From Phytopythium helicoides (Eukaryota > Oomycota > Peronosporomycetes > Pythiales > Pythiaceae), in assembly GCA_024867545.1 (NCBI GenBank), contig JANFNE010000016.1:124001-188000 (forward strand): a stretch of DNA of 64,000 nucleotides, read 5' to 3'. The translations under genes were made by a program, and so were the position numbers. The notes below the pieces were generated by a model. That model was not told the DNA's origin and did not search any database. It worked only from the letters and a program-made list of their open reading frames with translations. The stretch's first letter is position 1. Each line of letters begins with the position of its first letter. Below are positions 13,274 to 22,428 of this stretch, piece by piece.

Positions 13274-14286
13274 ATGGACGCCGCGCCGGACGCCGCGCCG
13301 GACGCGCGCGCGCTCAAGCTGCTGCTGTTCCGCCGGCTGCAGGCGCGCGGGCCGCCTGGCGCCTGGCGCGACTACTGGCGCGCGTTCCAGCGCTTCCTGG
13401 CGGCGCGCGCGTCGGCCGCCGAGCTGCACGCGACGGCGCTGGCGCTGCTGGGCGACGACATCCGTGGGTGGCGAGCGGGCAGTTGGGGGGAGTGGCGCGC
13501 GCTGACTGAAACGGGATGGTGGTGCTTGCAGAGCTGCACAACCGGCTGGTGGTCGCGCTACTGGCAGCGCCGTTCAGAGCGGCGGGAGGCGGGAGCGCGG
13601 CGAGGGTGGAGGACGGCGGCAAGGAGGAGAATGGAGTTGAAGCGGCAGATGCGGGACGGGAAGGCGACGGACAGATTCTGGAGGAAGACGGAGAGCAGCA
13701 GCTGGACGCCGCCGTGCAGATTAAGCAGGAGCCAGAGCCACCGCAGACAGGTTGGATTCTGGTGGTGCCGAGGTGGACAGGCGTCCTCATGCTGGGCTGA
13801 CTGAAGTTTGTCGCACCAGAACACACGCACCATCACCACCGCCATCACCACCGCCATCACCGGCACCACCACCACCATCACGTAGAGCCCAAGCGGGAGC
13901 ACCATGAACACAACGGCCATCACGAGCACGAGGCTCTAGGCCGGAAGAGGTCCTTTTCGAGCATCTCCACGGCTAACTCCGGCTTAGATGACCACGGTGA
14001 GCTATCCTTTCTCTTCGCCATTAGTCGTCATGTGAAACAAGCACCTGCTCACACGATATGTGCTTTCATGTTTTCAGGATCAGCGGTGAACAAGCTGCTT
14101 CACCTGGCGTCGTCCAGCCACGATCATCATCATCATGCGGACGACGACCACCAGTCCGCGTCACTGCTAATCGGCCTGGGGCGATCTAACGCTCAAATCA
14201 GCCCCTTGACATCCGACGGCGAGCGTTCTCGATCTCCCAACAACGGCGATAGCTCAAGTGAGCATGGACACGATAGCGGCGGATAG
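13274..14286 (+). CDS. SAGA-Tad1 domain protein (ADA1/TADA1-like coactivator subunit)
   Basis: Predicted 264 residues. Exons 13274-13463, 13532-13750, 13820-13996 and 14078-14286 sum to 795 bases and keep frame across all three introns, each with GT...AG ends. The N-terminus reads as a SAGA-Tad1 domain: a helix with YWRAFQRFLAAR, then LLGDDIQLHNRLVVALLA, where the Gln codon is created by splicing intron 1. In animals and fungi this module is the histone-fold partner holding the SAGA acetyltransferase complex together, so the protein should be nuclear. Exon 3 starts with a histidine-rich run (about 13 His in 18 residues), and a second His/Asp cluster lies in exon 4. The C-terminus is Ser-rich and acidic. 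ATG context is GCGCCATGG. Divergent from the LSM11-like gene (ATGs 110 bp apart), suggesting a shared promoter. Confidence 0.65.
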
Positions 14287-14592
14287 CTGCACGAAGCAGA
14301 GGAGGAGCTCGTTGCGATTGAAAGTATCTCTTGGGCCTGGCTGAATTTTCCTACTCTGTCGGTGGCATCTCCAATCAAGTCTGTCTGAGCGAGGCTTGTA
14401 AATTGCTGCTCGTCCAGCGTGACTTACGTCGTAAGTAGTTGAAGTGTCGGTCAGTGGATCCAGTAGAACCTACAGTCGGCCAGAAGCCGTTCATGATGAC
14501 TCTTGGAGCCTCAGCGCCCCTCTATTTTTTTGGCCGGTCGGCTTTTAAATCGAAACTGTGCGCAATAGATACCGCTTATCAATCGCTGAAAG

Positions 14593-17500
14593 ATGCCAGC
14601 AACGACTCGGAGCGATGGAGGTGCTGCCGCTCTCGGTGGAGGCTCTGCGACAGTCGGAGTACAGCCGCAGAAGCTGCTGGACGAGATGGTGGCGAATACG
14701 CGGAGGCTCGATGGGATTTTGCACGACCTGTGCTCGAGCAAACCGCTGCCAGACAACCAGCAAGATACTGCACCTACTTCCCTTGTGGAAAAATGCAGCA
14801 AGCCAGCAACGGAGAGCTTTGACGTACGGCGCATTGCTTTTTATCATGGTTGCTAGATTATCAATCTAACACAGTGCCACAACACAGGCTATTCTAGAGA
14901 TGTTGGAGGGCTGTAAGGATCGAGCAACTCGCGTTATTATCTCTGATGAAAGCTCACTGCTTGAAGATCATGGCGACGACGAAGTAAGCATTGACGACTC
15001 TCGGTGGTCCCGCTTTTCTTCCACCACAAAATTCGTGTTTGCGTCCCATCGAGCGCATTAACAGGGACAGCATCAACAAGTGGAATCTCGCGTGATCAGC
15101 TCGTATCTACGTTTCACCAAGAATTAGTTGCTTCTGATCACCTGCTTCCGATCCCGTTGGCGAAAGCGCTAGCACACCGAGGACTGCGCCACCTCGAAAC
15201 GCACGAAAAATTTCTTGAAAGAGGCATCTTGTTGGCATTGGGAATTGAACCTACTTGTAACAAGCCATTGCGTGAAAAAGCAAAAGCAAGTAATCAAGAC
15301 GAGTCTACAACGTGGTGGGTTGAAAATGGTCGCGAATGCCAGGTACGTTGGCCAGGTTGTTTTGTGGGATATGAATGTTCCGTCGTAACGCTTCATTCTG
15401 CAAAGGTGTCCATCAAAGAATGCGAGCATGCAGACAACTGGGGAATATTGCTACTGGTAGAAGTCGAATCTCGTCTAGCTAGTGGCGCTATCGAAGCTAA
15501 CAACAACATACCGATAGAGCGAGGTGAAAAGAATAGAGATGTGAACACAATCACTGCGAGAACGCGCCATGAAGTGTTCCTGCCAAAGTCATGCTACTCT
15601 ACCGCAAATACTGATAGCAGTGGTGAACTTATTGTTTCAATCTGTGTGCTCGAATTGAGACTGGGCACTGGCCAGAACAAGAAGGCACCAACAAGCTTCA
15701 CAACAGCAAACACATTTAATGCGAGGTCCAAAGAAAGGAAGCAATCGTACGTGGCAGAAGAGCTAAGCTTTTCTCGGAACCTTCATGATAGAGCTCTGCC
15801 AGATACACTTGAGGTGCTGGTCTCTGGGAGTCTTATACGCGATCCAACACAAAGCTCGAGTGATGATGTCACTCCTGAGGATTACTGGTTACCGTCCAAT
15901 CCATTCGTCCGGTTTGATGTACCATCGGTAAGGTAGTCAGAGTATGCAAGCAACTTGTGGATTTTGAAAGGCTAATTGACTGTGCTGTTTCAGACCCTTG
16001 CCCGTCGAAATCGAATCATTCAAGCAGCTTGTGGTCATCTTCACTCAATGTTCCTGAACGACCTTGGTATGGTTTTTGCGTGTGGGGATGCAACTCATGG
16101 AGCGGTCGGTGTTTCAACAGTCAAGAGGCTCGCAGCTGACTATGTGAATACGCCAACGCTGGTCGAATTCTTTGTTGACAAGCTTCTTATAGTGGCCCAA
16201 GTTGCGTGTGGGGGAGATGTGCTCACAGGTGCACACTCAGCAGCAGTTACTACTGATGGGGATCTGTACACATGGGGTGCTGGTGTAGGTCTTGGCGTCA
16301 GAAGCCTTCGCAGCGTGTCCGAGCCTCAACTCGTCCACTTTCCTGACGAGCCACAAAAAAAAGTGAAGATAAAGTCGGTTGCCTGCGGCTGCGGGTTTGC
16401 AGTTGCAATCTCTAGAGATGAAAGGGCTGCATACTCATGGGGGAAATGGAGTGAAGGGCGTCTTGGTCTCGGGCGGATCCCAGTGCTCGAAAAGAACTCT
16501 CGGCGCCACGGTGGATACAAGCAGCTTCAAGCTTTCCAACTCTCTCCGAAGCAACTTGTATTGCCGATCCAAAATGTCGCTGATCATAAAATCGGGCATG
16601 GAACCCCAAACAATGACCCTCCTGTCTTCACCAAGGTTGCTTGCGGTGATGCACATTGCGTGGCTATCACTGCCGATGGACAGCTAGTCTCATGGGGTCG
16701 CGGAGGTAGTGGTCAGCTCGGAGTTGGGTCCGTCGATGATATATTGGCCCCGACAGCAGTCATCCTTCCATCTCCGGGTCTTCGGTGGGCTGACGTAGCA
16801 GCTGGGGGAGATTGGAGTATGGCACTTGATGCTGATGGTCACGTTTGGACGTGGGGTGCGTGTGGATCTGGAGCTCTGGGACGCAACAACATTTCCAGTG
16901 TCACTGATTCTTCCACGCTTGCCTCCACACTATTACTAAACCAGAAACAGCTCGATGACCGTGAACATCGACGGCGAGCTGAAGCAGGATTATCAGCTGG
17001 AGGCATGTCTAACATGGGTGTACCTCGTTTCTCGTGGATGACCCCACAACTTGTGCCAGCATTCTCTGCAAGCGATATCAAAATTTCAAGCATCAGTGCA
17101 GGTGTTCGGCACGGAGTTGCACTCTCTCGATCAGGGATTCTCTTCGCATGGGGAGATCGAACGGAGACACCAATTCTAGTCAGCCACAACCCAAAAGCAT
17201 CAGTTGAGTACGCAGCATGCGGAGGACATTCAATTATAGCTCTCAGCTCGAATGGAGGATCTCTCAGTCACGACTTCCGTCAACTCTATACACAGTGCAT
17301 GCGACTATCATCTCTGTTGGAGACAAATCTGCCAGGAAAAGATATCAACACCGAAGCCCTCGCTGGTGCCGACGTGGCATTGATCGTGTCAGGTCGGAGA
17401 CTGCTCGCACACAAATTCATACTCGCACAGCGATCGTCTGCTCTTCGTCAACTACTTCTCGATCAACTGCTGTTTGCGGATGGTACGTCAGTTCGTAGCA

Positions 17501-18823
17501 CGAGCGCTTTCCCAGTGCCTGAAGTCCTTGTACCTTCACTTCGAGTCGATGTGGCCCGAGTCGTGCTGGAGTTCATTTACACGAATTCGGTCTCGCTTCC
17601 GAGTTTATTGCTTCATCAGAGAGATACTGTGAAGGGTTCTCACGACTCGATCTATTTGGCACGCGACATCGTTCGAGCTGCAAGGGAACTGTCTCTTCGT
17701 GGTCTTGAGAGGATGTGTCATCTCCAGTTTCTTCCATTGGTTTCAACGACTACATTGTCAGCTGACCGTGTGGGCGAATTGGAGAAAAGCAAAGGAGAAA
17801 GAGAAAGAGATGACTCGTGGAGTTTGAGCGAGAGTCTGAAGGGTGCCTATCGAAATCCAAGTTGGTCCGACATGACATTGGTAGCTGAAGGACGTGCGAT
17901 TGCAGTCCACAGATGTGTTCTTGAAGGTCGCAGTGTCTTTTTCCGTCAGCTTTTGTCAGGGTCAAACAAGATCAACACGATGCATGTAGAAGACACGTAT
18001 CGAGGTATGATCCGTGTTTTGGATTTTATCTACAGTGATGAGGTATCCCACTCGACTTTAGTCTCTGTGGATTACGGTGTTGGAGGATCTGAGAAAGCTG
18101 ATGAAAGTCGTTCGCCTCGAGAAGCTAATCACCTCGAAACTGAGGATCCAGTTGCCGAGGACAACCTCACACAACTACTGGAGGACTTGAAGGCAGCTAA
18201 TAGATACGGCCTGGAACGCATGAAACGAGAGATTGAGCGAGCAGTGGCCATCACTACCACGAACTGCTGGCGAGTGCTCGCATCAGCAGATGAGGCTCAC
18301 GCTTCGCAACTAAAGCTGGCTGCCATGACGTTTGCGATACGTAACTTGCCAGAAGTAGTTCTCCATGAGAAGATGGAACAAGACATGAAACAGAACTATT
18401 TGACGTTTGAAGCTTTCTCAGCACAATATCCCTAGTCTTGTAGAGGAGCTGTTCGCTCAATTGCGAGATGCCGATTATCAACAGAGGCTACTTGTGGTGC
18501 GTGCGACGTCATGATTTGGCATTGATAGACGAAATCGGTGACTCTAACACGTATGATGGATGAACGTTCAGGAGTGGAAAGCCAGCCTCACAAAGCGAGT
18601 GGTGGAGGAGCAAGAGGCGGAAGAGCGAGAATGGGCCGACAAAAGAGCGAATGCTCAGTTCCCGTGGCTTGCGCTTACGCTGTCAGTGACTTTCGGCGCG
18701 TTGTTCCTGGCCCTTATGAATGTGCAGGAGTTTCGGTACCATCCAGCTGTGCCGGCGATCAACCTGTTGGCGGTTGCGGCGCTCGCTGCGTCAGTGGCCT
18801 TCGGGTGGCTCGAGAGGATCTAG
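14593..18823 (+). CDS. RCC1-repeat protein with two BTB domains and C-terminal membrane hairpin
   Basis: Exon 1 is 14593-14823 and the next begins 14888. Clear introns are 15928-15993 and 18497-18571 (branch CTAAC). RCC1-type blades run about 16000-17270 with repeated VACG...GDLYTWG and GQLVSWGRGGSGQLG motifs, a seven-bladed propeller usually for protein docking. BTB 1 follows (about 17365-17610, VALIVSGRRLLAHKFIL), then BTB 2 (about 17855-18060, WSDMTLVAEGRAIAVHRCVL) and a helical BACK-like tail. BTB domains recruit cullin-3, so an E3 adaptor role is an inference. The last exon (18572-18823) encodes a charged helix and two hydrophobic helices (FPWLALTLSVTFGALFLALM and VPAINLLAVAALAASVAFGW), which would anchor the protein to a membrane. 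Frame breaks occur near 15055, 15090 and 18424. The first part of the gene could be 14593-14983 plus a spliced exon instead. Confidence 0.75.
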
Positions 18824-18937
18824 GCATAATTCGTGATCGAAACAAAGTTGGCAACCCAGGATGTGTATGGATGCGGTGGTCGGGTTTGTTACTCCGTTGA
18901 CTGGCGCGGACGCGAGGGTAGCCTCGCCTCGCGGCTT

Positions 18938-19808
18938 CTATTCTTCGTCCTTGTTGGGGCGACCGTCGGCGGCGGCGGCGACGGCCGAGGCGGCGACCTC
19001 GTCCTCGCTCGAGGACTTGACGCCCGCGGGCTTCATGCGCTGCAGCTTCTCGAGCCACGAGACGGCGCTGACGGACGCGTCGAAGGACCGGCGTGCCGAG
19101 ATCTGCCGCGGCGAGTAAATAAACACGTCCTCCTTGAGCTTCTCCTCGATGTTGGCGGCCGTGGTCCACGTCGAGCGCTGCTTCTGCAGCAACTCGACGA
19201 CCGCGAGGCGGCGGCGCTCGACCTCTGCCTCGCGGGCCTCGCGCACCAGCTTCTTCTCCTCGAACCGCTGTCTACACTCCCGCACAGCGTCAGGCAGAGC
19301 TCCCCTCGCGATAGAACCGCAAAACAGCCCTCGACGCACCGGACTTGCTCCTCGTGTAGCGCCTTCTCCCTGGCGACCTCGGCCGCGCGGATGGCCTGCT
19401 GCTGGCGCTTGATGGCCAGTCGCGCCGCCTTCTCCTTCATGATTTTCTGGCGCTGTGCCCTGCACCACCACGTCGTCAGCGAGCGCTCCACACTCCGCCC
19501 CAGCCCAGCGCCACGCACTCGGCATCGCGCGCCAGCTTCTCCTTGCGGCGGATGTCCTCGGCGATGAAATCCTTGCGCAGCGCCGCCACCTCCTGGCGGT
19601 AGGCCGCGCGCGCCTGCACGAACGAGTAGCCGTCGCTCGTCGACACCTATGGACACGGAACACGCCGCCGCGGCGTCAGTTGGCCGCCAAATCGTGCCAA
19701 ACTCGGCCCAAGGCCGCAGCTGACGCACACACGCACCGAGCGAGAGAGCGCGGGCCCGCGGGCGGCGCGCAGCGAGCGCGCGAGCGAGGCGGAGGTCGTC
19801 GAGGCCAT
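18938..19808 (-). CDS. Probable mitochondrial ribosomal protein, mS26-like
   Basis: Four exons (19737-19808, 19519-19646, 19340-19459, 18938-19271) sum to 654 bases and splice in frame to 217 residues. Introns are 59-90 bp with GTGCGT donors and TAG/CAG acceptors. Residues 1-24 are an Arg/Ser/Ala-rich presequence without acidic residues, typical of mitochondrial import. The rest is a long charged helix (EAQRQKIMKEKAARLAIKR and following) ending in ANIEEKLKEDVFIYSPRQIS. The layout of presequence, long helix, then an I-E-x-x-L segment followed by a Tyr-containing tail resembles mS26 of the mitoribosomal small subunit. The match is by pattern only; an assembly factor or other coiled-coil mitochondrial protein is possible. 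The C-terminus is acidic and Ala-rich. Confidence 0.5.
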
Positions 19809-20109
19809 GGCGGAGCGCAGGAGAGTCTGTCGGCCACTGATTGAGGGGCGGGCCGCAAACTCCGGTGGGGTGGACCACATTGACAACACACGCACTCTCG
19901 GCACTTCAACATGAAGATCTGTCCATTCGCCACGACCGCGCTCTGGGAGTCTGTGCTGCTTGCTCACTCCAGCTCAAGATCGCTAGGATGCCTCCTCTTT
20001 CGCATCACTTGGCAGCAATGCCCGTCGCGTACGTGCCACGACAGCCAATTTGACGCATTCTGCGAATTCCGCTTTAGCTTTGAAGAGCTTCAGCAGCAGG
20101 ATGGGTTGG
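19809..20109. other. Spacer upstream of the mS26-like gene
   Basis: About 300 bp holding the presumed promoter of the mS26-like gene. No gene is evident apart from the BTB relic just to the right. Confidence 0.3.
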
Positions 20110-20220
20110 AGACGAAAAAAGACACTGTGAGCTTCAAGGATGAATCTGTGGACCGCAATCGCACGTCCTTCAGCTACCACCGTCATGTCAGACCAACTTG
20201 GATATCGGAGAGTACCAGCC
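20110..20220 (-). pseudogene. Inverted relic of the second BTB domain
   Basis: The minus strand encodes PSWSDMTVVAEGRAIAVHRF and then SVFFR, nearly the same as the start of BTB 2 in the RCC1-BTB gene (about 17850-17945). Nucleotide similarity is high over about 100 bp and stops abruptly on both sides. No intact BTB fold or longer RCC1 sequence is present. It lies about 1.3 kb downstream of its parent in inverted orientation, so it is a partial inverted duplicate, most likely non-functional. Confidence 0.7.
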
Positions 20221-20876
20221 ACAGATGATTCGGAACCCACTGGCTCCGCTCACGCTCTGAAAAACGAGGTCCAGTAAAACTTAGACGCCTCGGTGCTCAC
20301 GATACGGCTAGATTGAGCTGGAACCATACCAGAGTTGTGAATGGGTTGACTGACTCCCCTGTGTTTGTTATGGCACTAACTGTTCGGGATATCGACTAGA
20401 AGGCGAAGTTCTTTATAGTTATTGTCTGGAGTAGGGCAAACGTGACGCACTTGTCGCGAATCGCCATGATACTTCAGCTTAGAATATTCGTTGAGTGGTG
20501 ATCGAGTCAGTTCAATAGCGTCTTTATGGGTGTTCCACGGGAGTATTTGGTTAAAACCCGAACTTGGTGAAGTATAGACCAAGCAATTTCACAGGAAGCT
20601 TTCTATCCTTTGCAATCTTGGCTTGAACACCTGCAAGAGTTTCGTAGAGGTATCCATCAACCCGCGGCCACATTTCAGAGCCAACCATCATGCACGATAT
20701 TAGCATGCTGATCTTCCGTGACTCGCGCGTTGTCGTTTGTTCGCTTCTTGTGTGGTAGCTCATAAAATGGCAGTCTGGAGAGAAAACATAGGAGTCGTAC
20801 AATCTCATGAAAGATTTCCCGGGAATCCTTGGTGGAGCTCAACGACTTGATAACACTACGTTACCTCGGCACAGAC
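20221..20876. other. Unassigned AT-richer stretch
   Basis: Holds two modest minus-strand open frames (20376-20582 and 20551-20808) with no recognisable motif and no supporting splice or promoter signals. Together with the BTB relic and the hairpin repeat, the stretch looks like decayed or repeat-derived DNA. Confidence 0.3.
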
Positions 20877-20959
20877 AACTTGACACGCATCTTCCTCTCA
20901 TCCGATAGTGCCTGAAACTCTCAGGCACTATCGGATGAGAGGAAGATGCATTTCAAGTT
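20877..20959. repeat. Inverted repeat: 39-bp arms, 5-bp loop
   Basis: Arms 20877-20915 and 20921-20959 are reverse complements with two mismatches. The inner 29 bp are perfect (20887-20915 and 20921-20949), with loop AACTC. A transcript would fold into a nearly perfect hairpin. It is much longer than a usual terminator stem and no U-tract follows. It could be a MITE remnant, a fold-back duplication scar or a small-RNA precursor. Confidence 0.85.
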
Positions 20960-21176
20960 ATTAGGTTGAGAGCACAATTGCAAAATTCTGTGCCTTACGC
21001 GATGTGACTGCCATTTGTTTGCTTCACGTGTGAAATTGCATGGTGTGCGAAAAAAAAAAGTGAGTTACATTAGCTCAAAGGAGTTCCCACGGCGCTGACC
21101 AAAGATATCGGCTAACATCTCAACTCTCAACTAATCTCGCTTCAACCGTGTTGATCGATACTCTACGAGTAGTAGT

Positions 21177-22117
21177 CTATTGCGTGTACGGCAGCGACAG
21201 GTTGTGCCAGTCAGAGCGCTCCGAAATGATGCGGGCGACCTCAACAAGCGTGCGCTGGTCCTCCACCGAGAATCCGTACTTCTTCGGGCAGTCGAGGTCG
21301 AGCACGGCGATCACGTCGCCGTTCTTGTCGAACACGGGCACCACGATCTCCGACTCGGAGGCACCGTCGCACGCGATGTGGCCCTCGAACTGGTGCACGT
21401 CGGCAATGCGCTGCACCTCCTTGGTGCGCGCCGCTGCGCCGCACACGCCGCTCTGGAAGCGGATGCGCGTGCACGCAGGCTTACCAATGAAAGGGCCAAG
21501 GATGAGGATCTGGTTGTGGTCCGTAGGCTTGGGGTTGGCGAGCGGGCGGACAAAGTAGAATCCCGCCCAGTTGATGGGGCGGCCGGCGTTCACGAACGCG
21601 TGCCAGACGAGGGACGACACGTTGGCCGTGTTGGCGAAGCAGTCGCGCTGGCCCGTCGTGTACGCGTCCACATCTCCCAGCAACTCATCGGCGTCGATCG
21701 GGTTCAGGTAGTTGTGCAGCTCCTCTCGCGCGGGGCAGTCTGTCCGTCCATCACGCGTCAGCCATCCTTCACAACCAAGACTCATTCGCCAGCTCCAAAC
21801 TCACCAGGGCTCCACCCGATCTGCTCGGCCAGCGCCACCGCGCGCGCCTCCAGCTCCCCCTCTAGCTCGAGCGAGGCCGCCAGCTCGCCGGCCTTGAACA
21901 CCTGCAGCGCGAACGCGTCGGCCGGCGCCTGCACGAGCGCCACGTCCTGTCTACCGCGCAGCAGGAAGCGCAGCGGCGCCACCAGCTTCTCCTTGGACAG
22001 CTCGTCAGCCTCGCGCGGGTGCAGCAGCACCAGCACCGTCTGCTGCTGCTGCACGAGCGTGGCGAGCGCCTGGGCGTCGCTGAGGGGCGAGAAGAGGCTC
22101 ACGGCGGTCGACGGCAT
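21177..22117 (-). CDS. Free methionine-(R)-sulfoxide reductase (GAF domain, fRMsr)
   Basis: Two exons (21805-22117, 21177-21739) with a GTGAGT...CAG intron give 291 residues in exact frame. Residues from about 105 form the GAF-type fRMsr domain with INWAGFYF, GPFIGKPAC, GVCGAAA and HIACDGASESEIVVP. The three cysteines fall at about 194, 204 and 228, with spacings of 10 and 24 that match Cys84/94/118 of the E. coli enzyme. It reduces free Met-R-sulfoxide using thioredoxin, protecting the amino-acid pool from oxidation; no signal peptide is seen, so cytosolic. Fungal and bacterial enzymes are about 160-180 residues; here an extra 100-residue N-terminal part precedes it (ALQVFKAGELAASLEL looks like a thioredoxin-fold strand-turn-helix, but there is no CxxC). 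Confidence 0.88.
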
Positions 22118-22138
22118 GGCGCTTGAGCTCCAGGCGGC

Positions 22139-22155
22139 GAGAGGTGGAATGGCTG
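22139..22155 (-). promoter_or_regulatory. Initiator-like motif of the fRMsr gene
   Basis: The minus strand reads CAGCCATTCCACCTCTC, 22-38 bp upstream of the ATG, resembling the oomycete initiator core (YCATTYY followed by a C/T-rich flank). A weak match. Confidence 0.35.
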
Positions 22156-22428
22156 ATCACCAAGCCGTAGCTGCTCGGAACAGCTGGCGCCGGGTATGGA
22201 TATTTTCGACCAATGATAGCGTGATAAAAAGGGGACGTCGAGGGATACGCGTGCGTTGATTGGACGAAAACGCATCCCACATGGCCACCCCCGTCGCATA
22301 TTCGGTCTGGACCGCTCCAGATCGGATGTCTAGAGCGCTTCACACTTTGTTCTGGAGCGCCAGGTGGGCTGTGACCTTTCGCGCCGCCTGCTGAGCTCCT
22401 CATGGACGTCACTTCAACACCTTGAGGG

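Noticed and set aside
12653..13274. Long plus-strand extension upstream of the SAGA-Tad1 ATG
   Set aside because: Antisense to LSM11-like exon 2; the Tad1 domain starts at the ATG at 13274.
13831..13880. CACCAT-rich stretch as a CRISPR or simple repeat array
   Set aside because: It is a short His-coding microsatellite within a spliced exon; no spacers or regular repeat-spacer structure.
20877..20959. Hairpin as a bacterial rho-independent terminator
   Set aside because: The window is eukaryotic and there is no U-tract.
21180..22259. Plus-strand open frame of 359 codons
   Set aside because: Shadow antisense to the fRMsr gene, whose three catalytic cysteines and intron are unambiguous.
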